NCBI GenBank assembly: GCA_022559985.1
Contig: JAFJTR010000019.1
Coordinates: 372,001 to 436,000 of the forward strand
Reading direction: 5' to 3'
From: Parastagonospora avenae f. sp. tritici 18332-5
Lineage: Eukaryota > Ascomycota > Dothideomycetes > Pleosporales > Phaeosphaeriaceae
DNA: 64,000 nucleotides
Every line of letters begins with the position of its first letter. Positions within the stretch are counted from its first letter, which is position 1. This document shows positions 34,446 through 45,076 of this stretch, piece by piece. A program made the position numbers and the translations under genes. The notes below the pieces were generated by a model. That model had not been told where the DNA came from. It searched no databases and saw only the letters and a program-made list of their open reading frames with translations.

Positions 34446-34803
34446 ATGACTAAAGGCTCATCTTCCTCAGGCACGAGCTCCAGCTCCGGCAGCAACTCCG
34501 GCGGCTCTGGCTACACCACTACTAGCTCCGGCACGAACAGCCAGGTTTGTTGTTCGACCATCGAAAGGCCGCACAAAGCTAAACAACATGATACAGGGAA
34601 ACCACTACTGCTCCCGCGACTACGGCTCTGGTGCATCAAACTCAAACTCGTACCATTACTCCAACACTAACGGTTCCTACTACTACTCTAACCCCAACGT
34701 AGGTATTCACCATCGCTGGTTTATGCCAATGCTGACAATTCGCCAGGGCTCAACTTACTACAATGACGGCAATGGTGGTGCCAGATACAACTCTGGAAAA
34801 TAG
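34446..34803 (+). CDS. small conserved fungal Ser/Gly/Tyr/Asn-rich protein
   Basis: Three exons (34446-34544, 34597-34698, 34747-34803), separated by 52- and 48-nt introns, encode 85 residues. The sequence is low-complexity at first (Ser/Gly) and then contains 'SGTNSQGNHYCSRDYGSG' and 'YHYSNTNGSYYYSNPNGSTYY'. I recognise this Tyr/Asn-rich pattern as a short protein conserved across filamentous ascomycetes with no assigned function. Both splice junctions fall at phase 0 and are needed to recreate the pattern, which supports the model. Confidence 0.8.
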
Positions 34804-35216
34804 GAGATGCGCGTGTCGGCACTGATTGGGGAAAACCTTTGCGTATAAAGTGTCCTATTCTTTGATGAATTCTTGGGATAGTCAGATACAAATGGGATCT
34901 TGGCTTGGCGCTTCGTTTGTCATGCACTATGTGGTGATGTCGAGGCGCAAAGCGAGTATATCTGCTTCCTACGCAGGCCTTAGTACTTCACTCGGCTATC
35001 TCCAGCTCCAGCCTGTAAAGCTCAAATTACTGCGTCTATTAACGCGACGAAGTGCGTACTCATAGACATCTAAGTTCTTCTTCAATGTTTCCTGTAGCAT
35101 GTCACCAATTTCACCAATGCCAGTCACCCGCTTCTTCACACATATCGACGTACCTCTGCCAGAAAAATATTCCGCGTAACCCATCGTCATACTGACAACA
35201 CATCTTTACAACAGCC

Positions 35217-35693
35217 ATGTCTCAAAAGAACCTTACAGAACTCAGGCACCGCGCTTTCGCCAACACAGTCAAACTACAAGGTCTTTCCAAGCACAACTCG
35301 CAACTGACTCAACAAGCCAACGTACAAGCCAACCTCATCGCCAGATTTGACTACGAATTCGAGGCCAAAGAAGAACGCATCATGTCATGTACGCCTCCCC
35401 CACCGCAGAGTACGTCTCTTCCACAAGGTCCTGGCGCGACGCCATTCTACGTCCTCGCACGCACGGCGCCAAGCCTAGAACTGAACCTTTTGATACAGGG
35501 ACTACAGGGTGAGCCGATGGAGTTCGCTGTCCATAGTATGGATATGGCGTTCCTACTGGAGCAGACGCTAAAACGGCATCACTGGAAAGATGCGACGGTG
35601 CAGAGGAGCGTGTTAGACTTTTTGGAAGTGTCGATGGTCAAAGCACGTTTTGGGAACGGAGAGGGAGAGATCGGGATACTGAACGACAATTGA
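35217..35693 (+). CDS. hypothetical protein
   Basis: A single exon of 158 residues starts in a good context (CAGCCATGT). The N-terminus is helical and polar ('LTELRHRAFANTVKLQGLSKHNSQL'), a Pro-rich loop follows, and the C-terminal half looks globular. No family recognised. It is convergent with the dioxygenase gene on the other strand, with stops 68 bp apart. Confidence 0.6.
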   Translation: MSQKNLTELRHRAFANTVKLQGLSKHNSQLTQQANVQANLIARFDYEFEAKEERIMSCTPPPPQSTSLPQGPGATPFYVLARTAPSLELNLLIQGLQGEPMEFAVHSMDMAFLLEQTLKRHHWKDATVQRSVLDFLEVSMVKARFGNGEGEIGILNDN

Positions 35694-35760
35694 TGATGCT
35701 TTTTTGTGCGCGATGCAGTATATTCTATGCCTTGCTCCGCTATGCTGTGATATGCAACGC

Positions 35761-37266
35761 CTATTTCACTGCTTCTCTTACGACGCCCTCGGAGACCCAT
35801 TTGCCTTCCACTTTCTCCTGCAGCACTCTCAACTTGCTGAAGAATACATCGTCATCGACATATGCGCCTTTGAGCCATCGTTCTCCTTTTGTCGCGTCGA
35901 ATGCCTTTCTCGCGTGCAAAACCCTCCTGTTGTCAAATATCACACACTCGCCCTCTTTCAATCGGTATTCATAAAGGTTTTCTTCACTGCTAATCAACTT
36001 CTCATACGCATGTGACGCCGCGACAAACGAGCGCAGTGAATTCGCGTTGTTCGAGCCGATGCGCGCTTCAAATGGTCCCTGGAATGGCGGCGACCAGTTC
36101 ACACGATGAATCGGGAGAAGAGTTGGATCGCTGTATTTCGGGTATGGATGCAGTTCAATCACGGGCCGTGTGAAATGGTAGTGAAATGTGGGGTGATGAT
36201 ACTGATACGTCACGGGAAACGTGCACAGTGTCCGGAAATGGAACGCGGATTGGCGCTGCAGTTGGTGTGCGGCGTGGAAGGAGTCGCTGAAAAATGATTC
36301 ACCACCGGGACAGCGTGCGCGCAGCGAGTGAAGGAATTGGAGGTGCGGTGGGTTCGACGTGTATAGTAGGTCCATATGCAGTCCGAGGAATTGCGGTGTG
36401 TAGGCGATGTTTTCGGCTTTGGCTTTGGAGCGGACGTCCCATGTCCGGCCGTAGAATGTGTCTTTTAGCGTGCCGATTTGAGACGCAAGGTCTACAACGG
36501 ACATCTCGGAGTCTGGGACGTTGCGCAGAAAGAGCAGACCATATTGGTTGAGGTGTGTAAGGGCTTCGAAGAGAGTCTCGTCGCTGTTCATGTACTCAAC
36601 ATAGTCGACCCATTTGTTGTTCTTCGTGATCTTCTCTTTATCCCAAAACACTCGATCGTCGTACTTTATGCCGCCTCTCAGCTCGACTTCAGTGCTGAGC
36701 GCTCTTCGTAGCCAGTCTATCGAGTGCCTCGTACGATGTTCTGGCCCGTACCCTTTGACGTCATTCTTCCACTCCAGTTCGATTGAGAGCCCTATCTCTT
36801 CATCGAAGACAGACTTGCAGCTTCCTTCTAGATCTTCCGGGATGTCCGAAGTCTGAAACTGCTTCTGCTTGCTGTGCGGATCCCTGCACTGTGGGCATGC
36901 ACAGCTATCCCGCAGGAATACCGTGTCGAAAATTCTGGGTTCCCCATCAATGTTCACAGCGACGTGTTTTGCAGGTGTTCCATCCAATTGACCGACATTC
37001 AATTCATCGTGCACCAAAGATGCTTGCTCTTTCTTCTGTCTCAACTCCTGCTCTTGATGTGCCTTCTCTTCGGCTTTAGTAGGCCGGGTCGGGCCATGCG
37101 TATCGCGGGTCCAATCAGCGTGCTCAGCCAGACTGGACGATCTACTCCAGAACGACTTGAACAAAAAGTGTCTTTTTTGCGAGCACTGAGTAGATCGGCA
37201 GAATCGCGCGATCGTCCTGGAAGAAACACTCCGCAGTGGAAGTTTGGTGGAAATGTTAATAGTCAT
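35761..37266 (-). CDS. gamma-butyrobetaine hydroxylase-like Fe(II)/2-oxoglutarate dioxygenase
   Basis: This intron-free gene encodes 501 residues. The N-terminus is rich in Arg/Ser without acids (~40 residues), as in a mitochondrial presequence. Next is the small Cys-containing domain typical of gamma-butyrobetaine and trimethyllysine dioxygenases ('LRDSCACPQCRDPHSKQK'). The TauD/TfdA-type catalytic domain has the HxD iron ligands in 'LGLHMDLLY', the following 'HSLRARCPGGES', and the distal His in 'FDNRRVLHARKAF' with a nearby Arg for 2-oxoglutarate. The family hydroxylates trimethylated amino acids in carnitine synthesis. Which of the two carnitine-pathway substrates it uses cannot be told from motifs. 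It shares a 215-bp promoter with TPC1. Confidence 0.9.
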   Translation of the reverse strand: MTINISTKLPLRSVSSRTIARFCRSTQCSQKRHFLFKSFWSRSSSLAEHADWTRDTHGPTRPTKAEEKAHQEQELRQKKEQASLVHDELNVGQLDGTPAKHVAVNIDGEPRIFDTVFLRDSCACPQCRDPHSKQKQFQTSDIPEDLEGSCKSVFDEEIGLSIELEWKNDVKGYGPEHRTRHSIDWLRRALSTEVELRGGIKYDDRVFWDKEKITKNNKWVDYVEYMNSDETLFEALTHLNQYGLLFLRNVPDSEMSVVDLASQIGTLKDTFYGRTWDVRSKAKAENIAYTPQFLGLHMDLLYTSNPPHLQFLHSLRARCPGGESFFSDSFHAAHQLQRQSAFHFRTLCTFPVTYQYHHPTFHYHFTRPVIELHPYPKYSDPTLLPIHRVNWSPPFQGPFEARIGSNNANSLRSFVAASHAYEKLISSEENLYEYRLKEGECVIFDNRRVLHARKAFDATKGERWLKGAYVDDDVFFSKLRVLQEKVEGKWVSEGVVREAVK

Positions 37267-37481
37267 GTCGTGTAACAGACAGCGGCAGAGCCGCGGGGTC
37301 TCGTTTCCTTTTCAGACGCCGACAACACTTGGAAACTTTGACCCGAGACCGAGGTCATCCACTTCCACACTACGCCCTTTCTTCCGACGCGTCCCTATAT
37401 AACCCACAAACCGCCGGCAGTAATTATAGCGCGTACCATTGTGGCACGTGTTGAATTGACTGCGATCGAGGCGCTGGGCGC
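37267..37481. promoter_or_regulatory. 215-bp bidirectional promoter (dioxygenase / TPC1) with TATATAA
   Basis: The two start codons are 215 bp apart on opposite strands. TATATAA lies at 37396-37402, 80-86 bp before the TPC1 ATG. Two mitochondrial-metabolism genes thus share one short promoter. Confidence 0.6.
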
Positions 37482-38552
37482 ATGTCTGAGGGCGTCGCAC
37501 AGCTCAAGCATGAGGTAAAACAATGATTATTGCTCCCTCCCGGATTCGAACGCTAACAAGACATAGGGCTCCCGCCAACAGGTAGTCGTCGCAGGCGCGG
37601 CTGCAGGGCTTGTTTCGCGGTATGGACACCCATTTGTAGGCGGTCATGTGTGTTTTACTGATGTTGCGACAGCTTCGTGATAGCACCCCTCGACGTCATC
37701 AAGATCCGCCTACAACTTCAGATCCATTCGCTCTCCGAACCGACAAGCTATCGCGGACTCGATGGCCCGGTATACAAAGGGACCTTGGGCACCTTCAAGC
37801 AAATATTGCGCGATGAGGGTGTCACAGGCTTATGGAAAGGCAACATACCTGCTGAGCTGCTTTACTTGACGTATGGTAGCGTGCAATTCTCTGCATACAC
37901 GAGCATATCGCAACTGCTGGAGACTATACCAGCTCCATATACACTGCCGAGTTCTGCAAACTCCTTCATCAGTGGTGCAGGTGCGGGTGCTGCTGCCACT
38001 ACAGTCACATACCCATTGGATCTTTTGCGCACACGTTTCGCCGCGCAGGGCAAGGATCGGGTATACACATCCATCTTAGCCTCCATAAGAAGTATCGCTC
38101 AACATGAGGGACCGACCGGCTTCTTCCGTGGCCTTGGCGCTGGTGTGAGCCAGATTGTACCATACATGGGGCTTTTCTTTGCAAGCTACGAGAGCCTTAA
38201 GCCTGTCATGGCCGACTCTCCGCTGCCACTACCACTCGGTAGTTCAGACGCAGTAGCAGGTGTCGTGGCTAGTGTGCTTTCGAAGACAGCTGTATACCCC
38301 CTCGATACGACACGGAAGCGATTGCAAGTGCAAGGACCGAATCGGGCGCGATACGTCCATCGGAATATACCGACATACACTGGCGTACTCATGACCCTCC
38401 AACATATTTGGAAGCACGAGGGAAGGCGCGGCATGTACAGAGGCTTGACAGTCAGTCTCCTCAAAGCAGCCCCTGCGAGCGCGGTCACCATGTGGACATA
38501 TGAAAGAGTAATGGGAATTATGGTAGCTTTTGAGAAGAATGGCATGGAATAG
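37482..38552 (+). CDS. TPC1: mitochondrial thiamine pyrophosphate carrier 1
   Basis: Three exons (37482-37514, 37567-37619, 37673-38552) encode 321 residues, the usual length of a mitochondrial carrier. Three repeats each carry the PxDxx(K/R) signature: 'PLDVIK', 'PLDLLR' and 'PLDTTR'. Matching matrix-side motifs include 'GLWKGNIPAELLYL', 'GFFRGLGAGVSQIVPYMG' and 'GMYRGLTVSLLKAAPASA'. The start 'EGSRQQVVVAGAAAGLVSRFVIAPLDV' and 'RLQLQIHSLSEP' are characteristic of ascomycete TPC1, which imports thiamine pyrophosphate into the mitochondrial matrix across the inner membrane. Both short 5' exons are needed to restore the first transmembrane helix. Confidence 0.95.
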
Positions 38553-38632
38553 GCGATCACGTTTCTTAGCTGCTCATCATCCACAAGCCTCCCCTCGTAC
38601 ATTTATCATATCCCTCCTTCATACGCGCCCTC

Positions 38633-39019
38633 TCATTGACCATACGATGGTCCTAGAGCCAAATAATAACCGCGTACGATTAAGTCAACTCGACCATCCT
38701 TCTTGAACCACTCCTCGACGAACCAGTTTAAGTTTACCGTCTGATTTATCTCAAGCATGATATTCCACGCCATGAATCTAACACCAGGCAACATGATTTC
38801 GGAGTCTTGTTTGGAAAGTCTCCTCACATGCGCGGTCAGGTGGATGGTATCCCTCCTCCACGCCTGTACTTGCAGACAAGTAATCCTCATAGGTGAGGTG
38901 CGGTCGTTCAGCGCTGTACTATATACTATGTTAGATAGTCGCCTCTATCGTCCGAAAGCTTCGACTTACATTGCTGAGGCAGACATTCGAGTAGCGGATT
39001 CTGGAAGCTCAGGTGACAT
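38633..39019 (-). pseudogene. internally deleted LPAELRN-box family copy
   Basis: A family-like first exon ('MSPELPESATRMSASA-AT|') ends at a GTAAGT donor. The acceptor (AGTACAG) is followed at once by sequence that resembles the family's C-terminal half, with 'MLPGVRFMAWNIML' and the tail 'LNWFVEEWFKKDGRVDLIVRG'. The LPAELRN box and the 'CRQIxxET' region are missing, so an internal deletion is inferred. The assignment is weaker than for the other copies. Confidence 0.45.
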
Positions 39020-39360
39020 GGCCTGATCGTGAGTTGAAAGTGGAGCCATTGGCGCAACTTATGAGTGTTGAAGTTGAAGCACGACCTCAGTTGATCGTAT
39101 GTGGGAGTAGCAGATGCTTAGCAGTGCTACTAAAATTGCTCATGGTAAATCACATTGACCTCGAGTTAACTGTTGAAGAAAGCGCGCTAAAGTCTTGATT
39201 AGATCTCGGTGTGATCCACAAAAAGTGAATGTAGACCAAAATCAAGGCTACATGACCAGAAGTGGTTCGATATGATCTGACTAGCTCGGGAGAAGAGCAG
39301 ACTAGATACCAGGCGCAAGTCCCTTCGACGCTTCGTAGATATTAAGTACGACAGAGCTCT

Positions 39361-39976
39361 TCAACTCAAGTAGACGATGTCCAGCCTTTGGTCGCTTTTA
39401 CGATGCAGCCATTCCTCCAATACCGCCTTAGCCTTTAACCCGCACAACGTGAAATCTCGCGTCCATGGATCCACGAGCCATACACGCTGAGCATTCGGAA
39501 ACATGTACCCAAAGGAGACTCTTTTCCCCTGGCTATCCGAGATGGAAGTAAGAGACTTCAAGCCGCGGCTGTGATCGATAGGCCCGACCATATCGATCGA
39601 GAATGAGACGTATTTCATAGCACTGCGCTGCCAGGCCGCTAGGCAAGAACGTAGCTCGATGAATATCTCCACCTCGCAGTCGAACTCGTTTTAGATGAAT
39701 GGAAGAAGACGCGTCTCCCGATAAAGCCTCATACAAGTGCCGGTGATACTCAAGCCGGCTGGGCGCTGCAGGATCCGAGTCGATGTGTGCCTAACGCCAT
39801 AGTTGACGAGAAACGTGTATCTGCCGTCGGTGAGAGCGTACTCGTAAATCCGGTTCCGGAGTTCTGCAGGTAGGCATAGCAGTCGCGACTCTCGATCGTT
39901 GCGCTCAGCACTGAGCATTGCGTTAGTGCTATGTAGTGCTGAAATATTGACGTCGAACAGACATTGCGGCATTCAT
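39361..39976 (-). pseudogene. LPAELRN-box family copy with one nonsense codon
   Basis: Exon 1 (39976-39963, 'MNAA-AT|') and a CACTAAC...CTCAG intron, with an unusual GTCTGT donor, lead to 'AERNDRESRLLCLPAELRNRIYEYALTDG'. The frame stays open except for a TAA at 39693-39691, which replaces the expected 'FKLN' after 'RETRLLPF'. It resumes in the same frame as 'NEFDCEVEIFIELRSCLAAWQRSAMKYV' and ends with 'VLEEWLHRKSDQRLDIVYLS'. Only one stop codon separates it from a full-length ~198-residue protein, so inactivation is recent, or a short intron or sequencing error is present. Confidence 0.72.
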
Positions 39977-40288
39977 AGCGTGTGCCGCAGTAGTAGCAGT
40001 AGCGGTAGACGGCACGAGATAGCCTTCGCCCGGGGTTACGGACATGTTTGGAAAAGCGGAGGAAGGTGTTGTTAGGTGCGGCAGAGTAAACATGGAAAAG
40101 TCACCTGTTGCATTTGCCGCTACTGACTAATCAGGTTCGGAATCTGACTAAGCAAGGTGAAGGAACGGTGAAGGCTGGAGCATAGATTTGGCAATGTCCA
40201 TTTTTCGGAAATTGTTCCAGCGTAGAAGTACCATTAAGGTCTGTCTCTTTATACTCTGTACCGCTTCAAATGAACTAACTCATTCGCT

Positions 40289-40880
40289 CTAAGCGACGTA
40301 AGGACATTCATCCCAGACAACCTCGAAATCCGGAGTAGCCTCGTGATGCAACCATTCCTTCAGGAGCTCCCTGTTTGGCTCTAAAAACTCCTGCCGATAT
40401 ACTAGACACCAACTATCGGGCTTCGAGTGCTCCACAAAGACACGCACATGTTGACTATTCGGAAACATGCCATGGAAGCCGGAAGCCGGAAGACGAGGCC
40501 ATAAAGACCGAGGATGTGAGGCCTAATACTCCATAATCTTTTGACAGGTTGGCGTGGAATGGTAGAGACCTTACAGCCTTGCGCTGCGCAAGATTCAGGC
40601 GACAGCTGAGGGCCCCAACATCGCATATCTCCCGACACTGGAATGTGTTGAGAACGAACTGAAGTAGAGCGGCTTCGCGGTAGATTTTGCGACAAATCAT
40701 GCTGACATCCAGCCCGGTAGGTCAGGGTTGACAGATGTAGTAAGCCGTCTAATCGGCGCGGAAAAAGTGACGGACATGACGATATGCGCCGTCAGTGAGA
40801 GCGTATTCGTAGATCCGGTTTCGTAGCTCTGCGGGCAAGCGCAGCAACTGTGACTCTCGGTCATTGCGACCAGTGCCATC
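40289..40880 (-). pseudogene. LPAELRN-box family copy, multiply disrupted
   Basis: The box is intact ('NDRESQLLRLPAELRNRIYEYALTDGAYRHV') but is followed by two in-frame stops. 'CRKIYREAALLQFVLNTFQC' appears next, then another frame gives 'PNSQHVRVFVEHSKPDSWCLVY' and the family tail 'NRELLKEWLHHEATPDFEVV'. It is a close relative of the copy at 39361-39976 (shared 'RNDRES...YEYALTDG'), arranged in tandem on the same strand. Confidence 0.7.
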
Positions 40881-41308
40881 TCGCGTTAGTAAGTTCGCGA
40901 CAGACAATAATGAGCGTCGCTCACATCGCGTCAGCCTCGGCTTCCGTCTTGACGTTGTCGCGCAGGTCTATCAAATCGATGCTTTCGTCTCACATCGTGG
41001 TGTCAGCGCGGACGTCAGACTCGATCTCCATCATCACGCAGTCTTCTAGCATGGAGATTCAGTCTTCTAAAATAGGGAGGAGAGAGATGTGAAAGGGTTG
41101 ATGCAGTGTCGAGGGAAGGAGCGCAAGGTGAGAGCGCGTTAGTAAACAAGATTAGGGTCCGAGCTCACGCCGCCTTCTTGCCTGATTGGAGCAACATCAG
41201 TTCTTTCAAGGAAGCAAAGTTATATTGAATGTCCTAACATGCTATGTAATGGGGTGGGGCATCGTATTATCCAGTGTGTAACTGTATTTCTTCCCATAGC
41301 TTATCTGC

Positions 41309-41941
41309 TTAGACCCCAGGGAGATACAGGAGCTTGACCTCGACATGTGGCTTCTCCATCGATCCGCCACGTAGCCAATCCTTCAAAGGCTGTATCTCGG
41401 CAAGTCTCGTCGGCTCGGCGCCACGCTGGTGGTCAGGTCCCAGTACTACCTCCACCACGACAGAATGCACACCTGGACATAGCTCACTCAATGAGCTTGC
41501 AGTACGCTCTAGGCTGGAGATGTCACTCCAAATTAACCCCAGTCCACGCAAGCTCAAGTATGTGCCCGCAACGAGGCTGCTCAAGGCATTGCGCGTGGTG
41601 ATGGGTATGCTACGGACATACTGCTGGAGGCTCGACAGGGAGGCGAAGCGATGCGTAATGAAGCGAAGTAGCAGTACTACTGTCTTATGGCGAACCTGAC
41701 AGCAAACGCATAGGAGACCAATCCCACTGGGTGCGATGGGCTCGTAATTGAGGGCGAAGTCTTTACGATTATGCCTGATATCGAGGATACCGTCCGACAA
41801 AGCGAAGTGGTAGACGCGGTTTCTGAGTTCACCTGGCAGGCGCAGGAACCACGAGTTGAGACTATTGTCCGCAGTGCTGAATTTCGCTGTCAATTGGAGG
41901 AGACTGCATTCTCAGATGCGATGGACTTACTTAGCGGACAT
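41309..41941 (-). CDS. LPAELRN-box (2EXR/DUF7730-like) family protein, intact
   Basis: Exon 1 is 11 nt (41941-41931, 'MSA-AA|'). A 54-nt intron (GTAAGT...TTCAG) is followed by exon 2 (41876-41309), giving 192 residues. Exon 2 opens 'TADNSLNSWFLRLPGELRNRVYHFALSDG'; further on are 'LLCVCCQVRHKTVVLLLRFITH' and the tail 'LAEIQPLKDWLRGGSMEKPHVEVKLLYLPGV'. The conserved phase-2 intron is present and no stop or shift is seen. The family is fungal, of unknown function, and is related in pattern to F-box-like 2EXR proteins. It lacks any transmembrane segment. Confidence 0.75.
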
Positions 41942-42404
41942 GAAATATTCGACCGTCTTATCGTGTTTTTTGGCAAAAGAGTCGGACATGTTAGTATGAA
42001 TAGCGAGAATGGCGCGCAGTTGAGTTATTCGTTGATGAACGTCGAGAGAAAATGAAGATGAAACTACGTTTTAGGTTTGGGAGAGTGAACGCGTTAGCAT
42101 GTGTAGATGGCCAGAGCTTAATCGCCCTGCCGCTACCACTGCTCTCGAATTATGGATATTTGGCGAGCTATTTACCAAGTTAGATATTCTACTGTTTCGA
42201 ATCGCAGGTTCCTTGTCTAAGCGGTGGATTATTGTATTTCGTACAAAGGCAAATGCGTACACGGCGGTGGAGCGGTAGTGGATAAGTAAAAGGACTGAGA
42301 AAACAAGCCCTGATGCTCTGGTATGGGACTTCATGATCACGTGTTGAGAACTATTTTCCCCCTAAAAACTAGTCGAGATAGGTGCAGAAGTGGGAAGAGA
42401 ACAT

Positions 42405-43019
42405 CTAGAAAACGACTTTGAATGCTACCTGTACCGTCCGGTTGCTTCCACGATTCGCCCAACTCCACAGCCACTGCTTGTTCTCGTCGGTGCATCCCTG
42501 TTCCAGCGAAGGAAGCGTATAAGGACCAGGAAAGATGCACACCTCTGGCGTCTCGATGATGACTCTTTCTACGTTGGGAAGGAGCTGCTCCAAGTGCTGC
42601 AAATTATAGTGCGACGGCATCGTAGCGAATGGCGCTAAGTCTTGCATGACACGGAGCCGGATTCGCTTCATCGCAGCGCGATGACACGGAGAGAAGTGCT
42701 CATCAATGAGACGTTTTATGAAGACCATGTTCTGAAAACGGAAGTCATTGAGCTTGAACGGGAGCAGTGAAGTCTCGAAGTGGATCTGGCGGCATACTCG
42801 GAGGAGGCTGTTGGCGTTGCTTCCTGGGAAGATTTTCTGCAGCACGCCCCAGCTTCTGAATTTCTTCCGCGGTTTTGTAGGACAAGGCTTTTGGGGTTCG
42901 TATAGTTGTCCGAAGGTGTACGCCCCTTTGGTGAGGACGTATTCGTAGATCAGGTTTCGGATTTCTGCTGGCAAGCGAAGCAAAGGCGATTCGCGAGCAT
43001 TGCGTTGGGTGCCGCACAC
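42405..43019 (-). CDS. LPAELRN-box family protein, open frame with unclear start
   Basis: A 204-codon open frame contains 'NARESPLLRLPAEIRNLIYEYVLTKGAYTFG', 'SLLRVCRQIHFETSLLPFKLNDFRF', and a tail ending 'WANRGSNRTVQVAFKVVF', so the whole family pattern is present. It opens with a GTG codon at 43019; no in-frame ATG lies before the box. No AG acceptor for the family's usual upstream intron could be found. Either the 5' exon has been lost or the real start uses a structure I did not resolve. Confidence 0.6.
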   Translation of the reverse strand: MCGTQRNARESPLLRLPAEIRNLIYEYVLTKGAYTFGQLYEPQKPCPTKPRKKFRSWGVLQKIFPGSNANSLLRVCRQIHFETSLLPFKLNDFRFQNMVFIKRLIDEHFSPCHRAAMKRIRLRVMQDLAPFATMPSHYNLQHLEQLLPNVERVIIETPEVCIFPGPYTLPSLEQGCTDENKQWLWSWANRGSNRTVQVAFKVVF

Positions 43020-43461
43020 AAGTTGTCAGATGGTGGCAATGAGAAGGAGCGTCGACTTAGAATTACATTTCTGCGCGAGCGTCGCGACCTCTGGCTGCAA
43101 GGAGTTCGATCAAGTTCCAACGCTTTACGGCCCTCTGCGCCATATTCTGGCCCGAAGTTTGGAGTACGATGACTTCCAAACTGGGATTTTGATTAACAGA
43201 GGTGGTAGTTGAGGAGCGAAGTAATGTGATTTGAGTCTCTTAAGTCGCTGGAAGGCGAGTTATATCGGCGGAGGCGCCAAGACATAGATTCCATGATTAC
43301 GCCAAAACTGAAGTTTTCACTGCGACCTCGACAGGCCGCACAAAGATTGAAAATAATAGCGCGGCCGCAAGCTTTCATCTCCGATCGCGTCATCCTTGTG
43401 ACAGACATGACGAGAATTGATATTCGAGCCCAAAAGATCTGATCGGTCGCAAACGACGTGC

Positions 43462-44613
43462 TTACGCAGCTGCCTGCTTCTTCTTTCTCTCATACAAGAG
43501 AACTTTGTGTGATCTTTCCTCGAGCCCCGCGCTTTCGCCACGATGACCTTCGGTCCAGCAGAGCTGGCAGTACAGGTCGCCGTCGCAACCTAAGCACTTC
43601 AGTGTAGCATCATCTTGACAAATGATACACCAAGTATCAATCTCGTCGTCGATGCGTTTTTGCAAGTTTGACCCGATAGGAGGCTTCTTCTGAGGGGAGA
43701 AAGACGGAGCGGATGGCAGGCCTAAGGAGTCTGTCTGCGCTGGAGATGGCGCGGACAGTGCTGCAAGGCGGGCGGTGAAGGCGTCTTCAATAGCTTTTGT
43801 GCGCTCAAAGTCGTCTTCTGGAAGTTCTGTGGGTGCAGACGGAAGGCTTAGATCACCGCCGTTCTGGTTTTGTTGGTTCGCCTCCTGATCTCCTTGTTTC
43901 GGACCCTCGTTATCTTCTGGTGGTGGGGATGGCGGGTCGTATTTCCTGCTGATATCCAGCTCAGCCATAACCCTTGCGATGAGGTCATTTGCCTCTTCGT
44001 CCTCTGTTGGCTTCTTGCCATCTTCGTCCTCGTCATCATGTTCGTCTGCGTCATTGCCAGTGCCGGGGGTGACCTCTCCGCCACCAACATTAACCTCAAT
44101 AGTCTCCCAATCTGTGAGATCTTCTTGCGGACCTAATTTATCTCTTGGAATTCTGGTCTTTGCGTCTTGAGCTCTGCTATTAACCACTTCGGGTAGGATC
44201 TTCTTCATGTCCTTTAAGAGCTTCCCAACATCCTGTTCTTCTCTATTGGACAACTCCCATTCTGATTTGTCGCCAACAGTCTCCTTCAACTCTCCCAGGA
44301 GCTCCTCCAGGCTCTTCTCGTCCTCCCCATTGAACTCAACATTGCTTCCGCCGATGCCCTCTGCGATGCCTTCCAAATAGCTTGGCGCGCCAGGTGCCGC
44401 TACTGGTGCACGCGTATTATTTGTGGATGTTATTCGTGAAGGCTGCGGAGAGCTCGAGGGCGAAGCTGAGCCGAGGCGTGCGAAACGGGCTGCAAGGTCG
44501 TCGGTAGGCTGTGTAGAAGGTGTGGCTATCGAGGGGTTGTAGTTCGTGCCGAGGCTCACGCTGGACTTCTTCAACGCGTTCAGCCGTGCGAGAAGATCAT
44601 CATCTGATGGCAT
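43462..44613 (-). CDS. ANCHR-like protein with C-terminal B-box zinc finger (abscission/NoCut regulator type)
   Basis: A single exon encodes 383 residues. The N-terminus 'DDDLLARLNALKKSSVSL' is a typical opening of this group, followed by 'DDLAARFARLGS'. The middle is acidic and disordered, with 'SLEELLGELKETVGDKSEWEL' and 'ANDLIARVMAELDISRKY'. The C-terminal ~70 residues form a B-box-type zinc finger: 'CIICQDDATLKCLGCDGDLYC', then a second Cys/His pair in 'LCWTEGHRGES' and a final 'HKVLLYERKKK'. In animals the related ZFYVE19/ANCHR delays abscission when chromatin bridges persist; the fungal function is inferred only from domain likeness. It is divergent from the thioredoxin-fold gene at 45077. 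Confidence 0.82.
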   Translation of the reverse strand: MPSDDDLLARLNALKKSSVSLGTNYNPSIATPSTQPTDDLAARFARLGSASPSSSPQPSRITSTNNTRAPVAAPGAPSYLEGIAEGIGGSNVEFNGEDEKSLEELLGELKETVGDKSEWELSNREEQDVGKLLKDMKKILPEVVNSRAQDAKTRIPRDKLGPQEDLTDWETIEVNVGGGEVTPGTGNDADEHDDEDEDGKKPTEDEEANDLIARVMAELDISRKYDPPSPPPEDNEGPKQGDQEANQQNQNGGDLSLPSAPTELPEDDFERTKAIEDAFTARLAALSAPSPAQTDSLGLPSAPSFSPQKKPPIGSNLQKRIDDEIDTWCIICQDDATLKCLGCDGDLYCQLCWTEGHRGESAGLEERSHKVLLYERKKKQAAA

Positions 44614-45076
44614 TTCAGCTCACCAGCACACCGGGCAAATATGCGCAATCAACAACTAAATTATCTCGGAAAGTGTGGTGATGATAGGCGCCATGTGGCG
44701 TTGAAGCTATGATGCATCCGTCCGGGGGTTCGCGGAGTTACCGGCAAGTGTGGGAACCTTTCACGACATCTGCTTTTCACACCACGATGCATAACGCAGA
44801 CCAATTATGGAGAAGAATTTGCCGAACCGTTTGTCATTGGAGATGATGACTGCGCATTTCCTGCCGTCAACTCGCTCTCAATCTCTGAGAGGGTAGGGAA
44901 GGACCGATGTCGTCATACATGAAGCTTCCGGAGCTACCCCTCGTAACATCTGAGCTCTCAATTGCGTGCTCCTCGCCATAAATTCCCGGGCTTCATTGAA
45001 TTCAAAAGACACTATCCAGACACATTCGATCCCAAGACAATTGAAATTCTTGCTAAATATAGTTGCATTGGTAACC
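44614..45076. promoter_or_regulatory. 463-bp divergent promoter region (ANCHR-like / thioredoxin-fold genes)
   Basis: The region separates two divergent start codons. No specific element is claimed and no third gene is supported. Confidence 0.45.

Noticed and set aside
37530..37560. tRNA T-arm-like sequence (TTCGAATCC on the minus strand) inside TPC1 intron 1
   Set aside because: The flanking bases do not form the T-stem and no A-box, anticodon arm or acceptor stem is present.
39013..39198. Short plus-strand frame between family remnants
   Set aside because: It has no family resemblance and only partly overlaps the first exon of the minus-strand remnant.
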